Below, one piece after another: positions 28,216 through 36,489 of a stretch of DNA of 64,000 nucleotides. Numbering within the stretch: the first letter of the stretch is position 1; every line of letters begins with the position of its first letter. The DNA comes from Lentzea sp. NBRC 105346. Lineage in GTDB: Bacteria; Actinomycetota; Actinomycetes; Mycobacteriales; Pseudonocardiaceae. The DNA lies in assembly GCF_030269605.1 (NCBI RefSeq), contig NZ_BSTQ01000013.1, positions 1 through 64,000 of the forward strand, in the 5' to 3' direction. Under the pieces are notes generated by a model. That model did no database searches. It saw nothing but the letters and a program-made list of their open reading frames with translations, and was not told where the DNA came from. The translations under genes and the position numbers were made by a program.

Positions 28216-28245
28216 GGCGCCGATCGCTCGGGGGGCGAAACGACC

Positions 28246-28280
28246 GACGCCGGGCCCCTCCCGGCGTTGCGCGACGCCGG
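28246..28280 (-). terminator. GC-rich hairpin downstream of DUF2339 gene
   Basis: ccggcgt-tgcgcg-acgccgg (28261-28280) lies about 50 nt past the DUF2339 stop. An earlier copy of the arm (acgccggg near 28247) can pair with the same ccggcgt, giving two mutually exclusive hairpins. Confidence 0.5.
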
Positions 28281-28330
28281 GGAGTGCGTCCCTCCAACAA
28301 GAGTGACGCACGAATCACCACTTTGGATCC

Positions 28331-30073
28331 TTACGAATGCGTGTCGGTGGAGATTTTTCGGCTCGCCACCAGCTTGGCGTAGCGGGTTCCGGCCGTGAGC
28401 AGCACCAATCCGGCACCCAGGAACGCCGCGACCCGTGCCATTCCATCCAGCGCGGCCATGTCGAACAACAAAAGCTTCAACACCGCCGCACCCACGAGCA
28501 CGAGACCCGCGACCCGCAACGGCAGGACGTCGATCCCGCGCACGAGCAGCACGAGCGCCGCGATCGTCCACGACACCGTCACCACCGAGTGACCGAACAG
28601 GAACCCGGTCTCGTCCGGCGACATCAGCAGCGCCCCGCAGAGCACGAACCCCGCCGCGCCGTACAGCAGCACCAGCCCGGAGGCGAACCACGGCACCGGG
28701 TGCTTTCCGGGCTCCCGCAACACGTTCAGCCGCGTCGCCGCCCACGGCAGCACGCCCGCGAATACGCCGAGCACCAGCGCGGTGATCATCCCGGCGACCA
28801 GGTCACCGGGCACCGAGCCGCGCGGTTCCTCCAGCAGCAGGCGTGGCGGAACGGCCTCGCCCACGGTCATCAGCAGGCCGATCAGCCCGAAGACGGCGGA
28901 GGCCACGAGCGGGGTGCGCCGGTCGAGCCGCACCGCCACGTATGCCAGCAGCACGGCCTCGGCGAGCACGGTCGCCGTCCGGGCGGTCCCGTCCAGCGCG
29001 ATCACCGTGGTCTGGAACAACGCCAGCATGCCGACCGCGCCCGCGGCCGTGGTGAACGGCTTGGGCAGGTCCGGCACCATCCACAGGGCGAGCAGCAGGG
29101 CCGCGACCACCCCGGCGAGCGTGCTCGACATCGGGCGCTCCAGCAGTGAGGTCGCGATCAACGCCGGGAAGGCCGAACCCGCGACCAGCGCGATCGCCAC
29201 CGGGTCCTCCGGGCGGCGGCGCACCGTGACGATCGCGACGCCGGCGCCGAGCACCCACGTGGCCACGGCGACGCCGACCGTCGTCCACGCCTCGTCGGTG
29301 CCCACGTGCGCACCGGTCGCCGCGATCGACGCCAGGATCGGCGGCACGCCACCGGCGATCGCCAGCGCGGGCCAGCTGCGCTGCAACTGGATCGGCGTGC
29401 TCGTCATCTTCAACACCAGCAGGAACGCCACGAGCAACGGCGTGAACCCGCTCGTCAGCACCGGCGCGCACACCGCGCACGCGACGACCACGCCGGTCGC
29501 CAGAGTCTGGGAGTCCCAGCGCATCGCGAGCGCCAGCCCGCCGCCGGCGACGGCCAGCCCGACGAGCAGGCCCGCCCACGACGGCAGGAACTCGTACAAC
29601 GAGGTCGCCGCGATCACGTCCAGGTACAGCCCGGCGATACCGGTCGCGGCCAGCGCGAACGCACCTGTGCGCGAGGTGGGATTGCGGTGCAGCCACATGC
29701 CGATGCCGACCAGGACACCGCTGAAGATCGCGCCCACGATCACGCGCGGCAGCGGTCCGAGGTAGCCGCGCTGGATGGCCAGGACCAGCAACAGCACCAC
29801 ACCCAGGACGGTGATCGCGCCACCGACCCAGGCCAGGATCTTGCTGCCCGCGCCGTCCTTGCCGAGCTTCTCCAGCACGGTCTCCCGCGGCTGCATCGGC
29901 TGCGGCGGTTGCCATTGCGGCTGCGGCGGCGGGTAGTAGGCCTGCTGAGGCGCAGGCGGCGGGACCGGCACGGCGGCCGGCGCCGGCAGGGGCATGCGCA
30001 GCTCCGCACTGATCGCGACAAGGCGCTGCCCGATGGCGGCGAGCTCGTCGGCATAGCGGTCCTGACCAGTCAT
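28331..30073 (-). CDS. DUF2339 family polytopic membrane protein
   Basis: Membrane protein of 580 aa. The N terminus is cytosolic: a short helical segment (DELAAIGQRLVAISAELRMP), a Pro/Gln-rich linker, and a short conserved segment (LEKLGKDGAGSKILAWVGGA). About 17 tightly packed hydrophobic spans then run to the C terminus, which ends in a short basic tail. DUF2339 proteins are of unknown function. The ATG at 30073 starts a plausible N terminus; longer frames upstream overlap the divergent ribokinase. It is preceded by a short divergent promoter of about 64 bp. Confidence 0.82.
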   Translation of the reverse strand: MTGQDRYADELAAIGQRLVAISAELRMPLPAPAAVPVPPPAPQQAYYPPPQPQWQPPQPMQPRETVLEKLGKDGAGSKILAWVGGAITVLGVVLLLVLAIQRGYLGPLPRVIVGAIFSGVLVGIGMWLHRNPTSRTGAFALAATGIAGLYLDVIAATSLYEFLPSWAGLLVGLAVAGGGLALAMRWDSQTLATGVVVACAVCAPVLTSGFTPLLVAFLLVLKMTSTPIQLQRSWPALAIAGGVPPILASIAATGAHVGTDEAWTTVGVAVATWVLGAGVAIVTVRRRPEDPVAIALVAGSAFPALIATSLLERPMSSTLAGVVAALLLALWMVPDLPKPFTTAAGAVGMLALFQTTVIALDGTARTATVLAEAVLLAYVAVRLDRRTPLVASAVFGLIGLLMTVGEAVPPRLLLEEPRGSVPGDLVAGMITALVLGVFAGVLPWAATRLNVLREPGKHPVPWFASGLVLLYGAAGFVLCGALLMSPDETGFLFGHSVVTVSWTIAALVLLVRGIDVLPLRVAGLVLVGAAVLKLLLFDMAALDGMARVAAFLGAGLVLLTAGTRYAKLVASRKISTDTHS

Positions 30074-30137
30074 GACGACATGGTGGGGCCATGACCGCCG
30101 GGTGGCATCCGTACACCTACTCATTAACCTCGGATGC

Positions 30138-30992
30138 GTGCTCTTGGTACTGGGATCAGCCAACGCGGACCTCGTCGTCGAAGTCTCCCGTCGCCCCGGC
30201 GCGGGCGAGACCGTGCTCGGCGGCGACACCGCCGTCATTCCGGGCGGGAAGGGAGCCAACACCGCGGTCGCCGCCGCCCGGCTCGGCGCTTCGGTGTCGT
30301 TGCTCGGCGCGCTCGGCGACGACGGGTACGGGTCGCTGCTGCGGTCATCGCTGCACGACTCGGGCGTCGACACGACGCTGGTCGCCACCTCGTCGCGGCC
30401 GACCGGGATCGCCTACATCACGGTGACCCCGGACGGCGAGAACTCGATCGTGGTGTCCCCCGGCGCGAACTCGGCCGTCACACCGTCCGATGTGGACGCG
30501 GTCGACTGGTCCCAAGTGCGCGTTCTCGTTTGTTCGCTGGAAGTGCCGCTGGAGACCGTCGCGCACGGCGTGCGAGCCGCGGCCGAGGCGGGCGTGCGGC
30601 CGGTGCTGAACCTGTCACCGGTGGCGCAGCTGCCCGAGGAGACGCTGGCCGCGCTGGACCCGTTGATCGTGAACGAACACGAGGCCGCTCAGCTGGCGCC
30701 GTCGTTCGACAAGCTGCTGGACCTCGGCCCCAAGTCCGTCGTGGTGACGCTCGGCGCGCGGGGTGCCGCGGTCGTGACGCCGTCGGGTGTGACCGAGGTG
30801 CCCGCGCCGTCCGTCGAGGTCGTCGACACGACCGGAGCCGGTGACGCGTTCGCCGGAGCGCTGTCGGCCCGGCTCGCCGCGGGCGACGACCTCACCGCGG
30901 CGGCCGCGTACGCCGCGAAGGTCGCGGCCCTCTCCGTCACGAAGGCGGGCGCGCAGCCGTCGTACCCGAGCGCTAGCGAAGTGGCGGGATGA
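30138..30992 (+). CDS. rbsK: Ribokinase (PfkB family sugar kinase)
   Basis: ATP-dependent kinase of 284 aa expected to phosphorylate ribose at O5. The N-terminal substrate motif is VIPGGKGANTAVAAARLG and the C-terminal ATP/anion-hole motif DTTGAGDAFAGALSA contains the catalytic Asp. The strand LLVLGSANADLVVEV and the NEHEAAQL segment match RbsK. Start GTG at 30138 puts the first strand at the usual place. No ribose transporter is adjacent, so ribose as substrate is a family inference. Its 3' end overlaps the convergent lipoprotein gene by 20 bp. Confidence 0.85.
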   Translation: MLLVLGSANADLVVEVSRRPGAGETVLGGDTAVIPGGKGANTAVAAARLGASVSLLGALGDDGYGSLLRSSLHDSGVDTTLVATSSRPTGIAYITVTPDGENSIVVSPGANSAVTPSDVDAVDWSQVRVLVCSLEVPLETVAHGVRAAAEAGVRPVLNLSPVAQLPEETLAALDPLIVNEHEAAQLAPSFDKLLDLGPKSVVVTLGARGAAVVTPSGVTEVPAPSVEVVDTTGAGDAFAGALSARLAAGDDLTAAAAYAAKVAALSVTKAGAQPSYPSASEVAG

Positions 30993-31635
30993 TCGGCAGC
31001 GGCGCGCCGGACCCGGTGAAGTCGAAGATCGCGAAGTCCTCCTGGCCGCCCAGCCGGGCCTCGAGCCGGCGCAGTTTGCCGTCGGCGTCGACCCAGTAGC
31101 GCAGCCGCGAGTCCTTCCCGTTCTGTCCCGGTCCTTCCAGCACGTCGACTTCGACGTCTTCGTACCGGTCGGTGCGCAGCCAGCGGGCCGAGCTCTGCAG
31201 CAACAGCTGGGCGTTGTCCGGCCGGTCCGCGCCGAGGTTGACCAGCAGCCGCAGCGCGCCGTCCAGCTCGGAGCCCTTCTCCTGCAGGTCGCGGACCTGC
31301 CAGCCGTTCTGCGGCAACGGTTCCACGGGCTTGGTCGCATCCGTCATCGCGTACGCCAGGCGCTTGAGGTTCCACTGCAGCAGCCCGCGGGAGAACTCGT
31401 CGGACCGGCCCTCGGTCTGCATCCCGGCGTACCCGAGGTGGTTGACGAAGTCGACCCGGCCGTCGAGCAGGAGCTTGCCGCCCGCCGACGGCACCGCCGC
31501 GGTGAACCCGGTGACGCCGGTCGAGTAGTTGGAGAACCGGACGAGCGCGAGCCGTTCCGCCTCACCGGTGGTCAGTGCCCGCGGACTCGGAGCACAGGCG
31601 GCGAGAACGAGCGCGAGGACCAGGAGCCGCTTCAC
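30973..31635 (-). CDS. Lipoprotein, possible LolA/LprG-like fold
   Basis: Exported lipoprotein of 220 aa. The signal KRLLVLALVLAAC has a lipobox LAAC with acyl-acceptor Cys14. The mature part is rich in beta-strand patterns (KLLLDGRVDFVNHLGYAGMQ, LRYWVDADGKLRRLEARLGG) that loosely recall the half-barrel fold of LprG/LppX/LolA carriers; this is a weak similarity. The GTG at 31635 overlaps the stop of the upstream gene (GTGA), so it is translated as the second gene of a two-lipoprotein operon. Confidence 0.72.
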   Translation of the reverse strand: MKRLLVLALVLAACAPSPRALTTGEAERLALVRFSNYSTGVTGFTAAVPSAGGKLLLDGRVDFVNHLGYAGMQTEGRSDEFSRGLLQWNLKRLAYAMTDATKPVEPLPQNGWQVRDLQEKGSELDGALRLLVNLGADRPDNAQLLLQSSARWLRTDRYEDVEVDVLEGPGQNGKDSRLRYWVDADGKLRRLEARLGGQEDFAIFDFTGSGAPLPIIPPLR

Positions 31636-32846
31636 AGCTGCACCGCCGCTCGGTCTGCCAGCAGGTCCGCGGAGGGCACAGAGTACGAGTCGACGTGCGG
31701 GTCCCTGGCCGGGGCCGCCTCCGGTGGCATGTCCGGCTGCGGCGGTGGTGCCGCGACCTGGTTGAACGGGATGCCGCGCGGTGCCGCGGCCTTGGGCAGC
31801 ACGACACCGGGACCGCTGTAGCAGCGGCCGTCGTCGAAGCAGTTGCCCGAACCGGGCGCTCGTGCGGATGCCGCGTAGACGATGTCCGTGCCGTTGTTGG
31901 TGATCACGTTGCCGGTGAACCGGTTCTCCAGTGGCGCCAGGTCCTCCGCGCTGCCCAGCGCGAGACCCATGCCGGGGTTCATCGTGATCAGGTTGCGCGC
32001 CAGCAGGTTCTTCGTGCCGCCCGCGACGCCGACGCCGAGTCCGAACGCGCCGTCCGCCTGTGCGGGCGTCAACGCCTGCGCGTTCGCCGCGACCAGGTTG
32101 CCGACGAACGTGGCGTCGGCCTGCGGGACGAACGCCTCCTGGTAGTCCGAGTTGGACGTCATGCCGACCCGGTTGCCGACGAACCGGTTGCCCAGCACGA
32201 ACATCTGGCCGGACGCGTTCGTGCCCTCGTACCCGACGGCGTTGCGCTCGGCGACGTTCTGCCGCACCACGATGTCGCACGGCTTGCACTGACCGACGTA
32301 GAACCCGGAGTCCGCGCTGCCCGACGCGTAGCTCTGCTCGATCACGCCATGCTGCGCGTCGAACGCGTAGATGCCATAGAGCGCGTTGTTGCTGGCCGTC
32401 ACGTACGCGACGCGGAACCCCTGCAGCGGCGGGAACTTCTCCGGGTTGAGCTTCTGGTAGCCGGCGCTGCCGCGGCCCATGCCGCCACCTTCGGTGAGTC
32501 CGGTGACGAGCACGCCGTTGAGCGTGTGGTTGCGCACGGTCAGGTTCTCGACCGTCACGTTCGGCGCGGTGACCACGATGCCGTTGGCACGCTTGACCTC
32601 CCCGTCGATGATCACCTCGTTGCGGGAGGTGCCGCGCAGCACCACGCCAGGTGTCTTGATCTGCACCGACTCCTGGTAGACGCCGGGCGAGACCAGCACG
32701 GTCGCGCCGTCGGCCGCCCGGTCGACGGCTTCCTGGATCGTCCCGGCGTCCTGCGGAACACGAACCGTCGGGCCGATTCGATCCGCGCCCGCGAAGGCAC
32801 AACCGGCGGTAAGCACAACGACGAAAACAGCGGTCAACGCACGCAC
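31632..32846 (-). CDS. Right-handed parallel beta-helix lipoprotein
   Basis: Exported protein of 404 aa. The chosen GTG at 32846 gives a signal RALTAVFVVVLTAGCAFAG with lipobox LTAGC. The mature protein starts with VPQDAGTIQEAVDRAADG, the entry segment of pectate-lyase/NosD-like beta-helices, and continues with repeated NxI/NxF turns (APNVTVENLTVRNHTLNGVL, MFVLGNRFVGNRVGMT, LLARNLITMNPGMGLALG). Cys pairs (QCKPC, NCFDDGRC) may form disulfides. It may bind or modify surface polysaccharide; no catalytic triad is obvious. A GTG at 32894 would extend the N terminus by 16 residues but leave only 28 bp to the divergent gene. Confidence 0.8.
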   Translation of the reverse strand: MRALTAVFVVVLTAGCAFAGADRIGPTVRVPQDAGTIQEAVDRAADGATVLVSPGVYQESVQIKTPGVVLRGTSRNEVIIDGEVKRANGIVVTAPNVTVENLTVRNHTLNGVLVTGLTEGGGMGRGSAGYQKLNPEKFPPLQGFRVAYVTASNNALYGIYAFDAQHGVIEQSYASGSADSGFYVGQCKPCDIVVRQNVAERNAVGYEGTNASGQMFVLGNRFVGNRVGMTSNSDYQEAFVPQADATFVGNLVAANAQALTPAQADGAFGLGVGVAGGTKNLLARNLITMNPGMGLALGSAEDLAPLENRFTGNVITNNGTDIVYAASARAPGSGNCFDDGRCYSGPGVVLPKAAAPRGIPFNQVAAPPPQPDMPPEAAPARDPHVDSYSVPSADLLADRAAVQL

Positions 32847-32922
32847 AGCCGGTGACCGTACTGCGCCGAACGGCCCAGTCCCGCATGCCGTCACCCGCCC
32901 GAGTGACTGTCAGACTGGGCCG

Positions 32923-33768
32923 GTGAGCCCACTCTCGCGCCGCCGTCTGCTGTACGGCGCTGCGGCGCTCGGACTACTCGGCGGCTGTGGATCGCCTGCC
33001 CGGCAGGCGGGGGTCGCCACGCCGCAGCAGCTCCACTGCGACGTCTCCGTGTGGGACGCCGCGGAGATCCCGAAGGTGCCGGTCAGCGAGGCGGTGACGG
33101 TCACCGTCGGGCACGGGATCGACGGGCTGCCCGAGTTCCCCGGTGATCGCGTTTCCGGGCTCTGTCGTGGAGGCTCGTTGTTCTTGCAGATCTGTTCCGA
33201 CGATCCGGACGCCGTGCGCGACGCGGCAGTTCGACTGTCGCCTCCTTCGGGCCTGCGGTGGCGGGAGCAGGGGTTTCGCCGCGCCGACAATCGCAACACC
33301 CTCGGGTTCGTCGACGGCATCGTGGTGCCGAAGACGCCGGAGGAGCTCGACCAGGAGGTGTGGCTGCCGGACGGGTCGACGATCGCGGTCGTGCGGCGGA
33401 TCGAGCTGGACGTCGCAGCGTTCACCGCGTTGCCCGTCGGTGAGCAGGAACGGATCTTCGGCAGGCACCGCGACACGGCCGACCCGCTGTCCGGTCCCGG
33501 CGAGGTCGACCTGATGGCGAAGACGCCGGACGGCGAGTACGTGATCCCGGCCGACGCGCACGTCCGCCGGGCGAACCCGCTGATGTCCGGGTCGGGCCTC
33601 ATGCTGCGCCGCTCGTACAACTACGCGGGCGGTCTGCTCTTCATCTCGTTCCAGCGCGAGCTGAAGACGTTTGTGAACACGATGTTTCGGATGATCGACG
33701 GCGACGCGCTCCTGCGCTACGCCACGACGACGAGTTCGGCGGCGTTCCGCATTCCGCCGGTTTCTTAG
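32923..33768 (+). CDS. DyP-type peroxidase, Tat-exported, short form
   Basis: Haem peroxidase of the dye-decolourising family, 281 aa. The N terminus is a twin-arginine lipoprotein-type signal (RRRLLYGAAALGLLGGCGS). The distal-haem motif GFVDG is in NTLGFVDGIV, the proximal haem ligand His is in ADAHVRRANP, and the distal arginine lies in MLRRSYNYAGGLLFISFQR. It is clearly shorter than EfeB-type proteins (about 400 aa), mainly in the N-terminal half. It probably oxidises an extracytoplasmic substrate with H2O2. No efeO/efeU iron-uptake genes are adjacent, so an EfeB role is not supported. Confidence 0.85.
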   Translation: MSPLSRRRLLYGAAALGLLGGCGSPARQAGVATPQQLHCDVSVWDAAEIPKVPVSEAVTVTVGHGIDGLPEFPGDRVSGLCRGGSLFLQICSDDPDAVRDAAVRLSPPSGLRWREQGFRRADNRNTLGFVDGIVVPKTPEELDQEVWLPDGSTIAVVRRIELDVAAFTALPVGEQERIFGRHRDTADPLSGPGEVDLMAKTPDGEYVIPADAHVRRANPLMSGSGLMLRRSYNYAGGLLFISFQRELKTFVNTMFRMIDGDALLRYATTTSSAAFRIPPVS

Positions 33769-33803
33769 TCACACTGGACGTCCCCTGTCATCTGTCGAAG
33801 GGT

Positions 33804-33817
33804 ATGGTCTAGACCAT
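33804..33817 (+). promoter_or_regulatory. DasR-type operator (dre) overlapping ptsI start
   Basis: ATGGTCTAGACCAT is a perfect 14-bp palindrome containing the TGGTCTAGACCA core of the DasR-responsive element known from Streptomyces, where ptsI is a DasR target. The last two bases are the first two bases of the ptsI ATG, so bound repressor would cover the start codon. Confidence 0.85.
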
Positions 33818-35447
33818 GTCGAGCGCGCGGCTGAACGGTGTCGGTGTCAGTTCTGGCCGGGCCTCCGGCCCTGTCGTCCGGGTGGCGGAGTCGCTGCCGG
33901 AGCCACCGCTGGGCCCGCGCCCGACGGATCCCAAGTCCGAGGCCGCCCGAATCCGGCCGGCGACCGAGGTCGTCGCCCAACGCCTGACCGATCGTGCGAA
34001 GCACGCGTCCGGTGACGCGAAGGCCGTTCTCGAGACGACCGCCGCGATGGCCAACGACCCGTCGTTGATCAAGCAGGCCGAGAAGCTCGTCATCGACGAC
34101 GGCCTGACCGCGGCACGCGCCGTCTACCAGGCGGCCGGCAAGTTCGTGACCGCGCTGCAGGCCGCGGGCGGCTACATGGCCGAACGCGCCCGCGACGTGC
34201 AGGACGTGCGCGACCGCGTGGTCGCCGAGCTGCTCGGCATCGCCCCGCCCGGCATCCCGGACCTCGCCTCGCCGAGCGTCCTGGTCGCCCGCGACCTGGC
34301 CCCGGCCGACACCGCCGGCCTCGACCCGTCGAAGGTGCTGGCGCTGGTCACCGAGGAGGGCGGCCCGACGTCGCACACCGCGATCCTCGCCCGCTCACTC
34401 GGCATCCCGGCCGTCGTCGCGTGCCGCGGCGTGCTCGAGCTGCTTGTGGAGGGGCTCGACGTCGATGGCGACACGGGCGTCGTGCGTGCGTCCGACGGCA
34501 CGGTCCGCGCCGCCGCGACCGGCAAGAAGGCCGTGTGGAACGGCGTCGGCATCCTGAAGGACGGCCACCGGGTCAAGGTGCTCGGCAACGTCGGCTCCCC
34601 CGCGGACGCTGCCGCGGCGGCCGCGGCGGGTGCCGAGGGCGTCGGCCTGTTCCGCACCGAGTTCTGCTTCCTGGACGCCGCCGAGGAACCGTCGGTCGCC
34701 GCGCAGACCGAGGCCTACGCGGCCGTGCTGGCGCCGTTCGCCGGCAAACCGGTAGTCGTCCGCACCCTCGACGCGGGCGCCGACAAGCCGCTGGCGTTCC
34801 TCAACCCCGACCCCGAGCCCAACCCGGCGCTGGGCGTGCGCGGCCTGCGAGTCGCGTTCGACCGTCCCGAAGTGCTCGACCGCCAGCTCACCGCCATCGC
34901 CGCCGCGGCGGCGCAGACCGGTGCCGACGTGTCCGTGATGGCCCCGATGGTCGCCCTGGCCTCCGAGGCGGCGTGGTTCGTCTCGCGCGCCCGTGCCGCG
35001 GGCATCCAGCGCGCCGGCGTGATGGTCGAGGTGCCTTCGGCCGCTCTGGCCGCGCGGGAGATCCTGCAGGTCGTGGACTTCGTGTCGATCGGCACGAACG
35101 ACCTGGCGCAGTACGTCTTCGCGGCCGACCGCCAGCTCGGCGGAGTCGCGGCGTTGAACGACCCGTGGCAGCCGCCGTTGCTTCGTTTGATCGCACTGGT
35201 CGGCGAGGCGGGCACGGCGCTGGGCAAGCCGGTCGGCGTGTGCGGTGAGGCGGCGGCCGACCCGCTGCTCGCGTGCGTGCTGATCGGGCTCGGCATCACG
35301 AGCCTGTCGATGAACCACACCGCGCTGGCCGATGTCGGCGCCAGGCTGGCGACGTCGAGCCTGGACATCTGCCAGCTGGCGGCACGTGGCGCGCTCGCGG
35401 CCCCGGACCCCGGCACGGCCAAGCTAGCGGCCCGCGCTCCGCACTAG
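33816..35447 (+). CDS. ptsI: PTS enzyme I (phosphoenolpyruvate-protein phosphotransferase)
   Basis: General PTS enzyme of 543 aa that takes phosphate from phosphoenolpyruvate and passes it to HPr. The phospho-histidine is His187 in GGPTSHTAILARS. The PEP-binding barrel shows GLFRTEFCFLD, VVRTLDAGADKPLAF, VSIGTNDLAQYVFAADR and VCGEAAADPLLACVLIG. It is somewhat short (about 570 aa is usual). ptsH and sugar-specific EII genes are not in the window. A perfect dre palindrome over the start codon indicates repression by a DasR-like GntR protein and induction by an amino-sugar phosphate, by analogy with Streptomyces. Confidence 0.94.
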   Translation: MSSARLNGVGVSSGRASGPVVRVAESLPEPPLGPRPTDPKSEAARIRPATEVVAQRLTDRAKHASGDAKAVLETTAAMANDPSLIKQAEKLVIDDGLTAARAVYQAAGKFVTALQAAGGYMAERARDVQDVRDRVVAELLGIAPPGIPDLASPSVLVARDLAPADTAGLDPSKVLALVTEEGGPTSHTAILARSLGIPAVVACRGVLELLVEGLDVDGDTGVVRASDGTVRAAATGKKAVWNGVGILKDGHRVKVLGNVGSPADAAAAAAAGAEGVGLFRTEFCFLDAAEEPSVAAQTEAYAAVLAPFAGKPVVVRTLDAGADKPLAFLNPDPEPNPALGVRGLRVAFDRPEVLDRQLTAIAAAAAQTGADVSVMAPMVALASEAAWFVSRARAAGIQRAGVMVEVPSAALAAREILQVVDFVSIGTNDLAQYVFAADRQLGGVAALNDPWQPPLLRLIALVGEAGTALGKPVGVCGEAAADPLLACVLIGLGITSLSMNHTALADVGARLATSSLDICQLAARGALAAPDPGTAKLAARAPH

Positions 35448-35487
35448 CCGAAAAACGCAGCCCCCCGATCCACGGTCTCACGCGACC

Positions 35488-35572
35488 CCGACAAGATCGC
35501 CGACCCGGCTCGGGGAACCCCCAAATTCAATTCTCCCAGGCCGCACCGACAAGATCGCGAACCCGCTCGGGG
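35488..35572. repeat. Two direct repeats of ~28 bp
   Basis: ccgacaagatcgc followed by gaaccc/gacccg and ctcgggg occurs at 35488-35515 and 35546-35572, 58 bp apart. They lie in the 163-bp gap between ptsI and the convergent LysR gene, where no gene is seen. Confidence 0.6.
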
Positions 35573-35610
35573 CTGTCATGGGCACCTGGCAGGATTGATT
35601 CGGGGGCTGC

Positions 35611-36489
35611 TCAAAACGTGTCAGGCGCCGCCGCCCGCACGAGCTCGTCCCGCACCAGCTTGATCAAAGGGCGCTCCTCGCTACCCCGGCGGACAGCGGC
35701 GAACACCCGGCGCAGCGGCACGTTGCCCCGCACCGGTGTGCCGGGCAACGCGTTGCGCGGCACCAACGCCACCCCGGCACCCGCGGCGACCAGCGCGCCG
35801 ATGGCCCGGAAGTCGTCCGAAGTGTGGGTGATCCGCGGCGCGAAGCCCGCCTCCGAGCAGGCCAGCTCGACCACGTCACGCACCGGGTTGCCGGGCAGCG
35901 TCGCCACCCAGTCCTCTTCGGACAACTCCCGGAGCGACACGTCCGCACCGGCCAGCCGATGCCCCGGCGGCAGCACGACGTCGAACGGCTCGGAGTAGAG
36001 CGGGAACCGCGTCAGCCGCCGGTCGGGTCCCACCGACCGGTACTCCTCGGTGATCGCGAGATCGATCTCCCCGTCGAGCAGCAACGGCAACGAAGCGTGC
36101 CCCTCGGCGTCGCGCACGACCACTGAAACGGATGGCGCCGACGAACGCAGAGCCAGGATCATCGGCGCGACGACCAGGGTGATCGCCGAAGCGAAGCTGG
36201 CGATCTCCACGCGTCCGGAGGCGCCGGACGAGAACGAGTCGAGGGTGGCCTGGGCCCGTTCCAGCTCGGCGGCCACGGCGTTCGCGTGCTCCACCAGGAG
36301 CTCCCCGGCGGCGGTCAGCGACACGCGCCGGCCGCGCCGGCGGAGCAGGGCGTGCCCCGCCTCGGACTCCAGGGCGGCCAGCTGTTGCGACACCGCCGAC
36401 GGCGTCAGGTGCAGGGCGTGCGCCGCCGCGGTCACCGTGCCGTGGTCGGCGAGCGCGCTGAGCACCCGCAGCCGTCGTGGGTCGATCAC
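35611..36489 (-). CDS. LysR-family transcriptional regulator
   Basis: DNA-binding regulator of 292 aa. The winged HTH spans residues 1-60 (LRVLSALADHGTVTAAAHAL, then HLTPSAVSQQLAALESEAGH) and is followed by a periplasmic-binding-like effector domain (about 90-285). Start GTG at 36489 overlaps the stop of the upstream CU044_5270 gene by 4 nt (GTGA), so it is translated in the same operon as an ECF sigma factor, which is unusual for a LysR gene; most are divergent from their target. Effector and targets are unknown. Confidence 0.88.
   Translation of the reverse strand: MIDPRRLRVLSALADHGTVTAAAHALHLTPSAVSQQLAALESEAGHALLRRRGRRVSLTAAGELLVEHANAVAAELERAQATLDSFSSGASGRVEIASFASAITLVVAPMILALRSSAPSVSVVVRDAEGHASLPLLLDGEIDLAITEEYRSVGPDRRLTRFPLYSEPFDVVLPPGHRLAGADVSLRELSEEDWVATLPGNPVRDVVELACSEAGFAPRITHTSDDFRAIGALVAAGAGVALVPRNALPGTPVRGNVPLRRVFAAVRRGSEERPLIKLVRDELVRAAAPDTF

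Noticed and set aside
30973..32886. A 637-codon minus-strand frame running through two lipoprotein genes
   Set aside because: The 5' part is Arg-rich shadow sequence of the beta-helix gene. The real gene starts at GTG 31635, with a clear lipoprotein signal.
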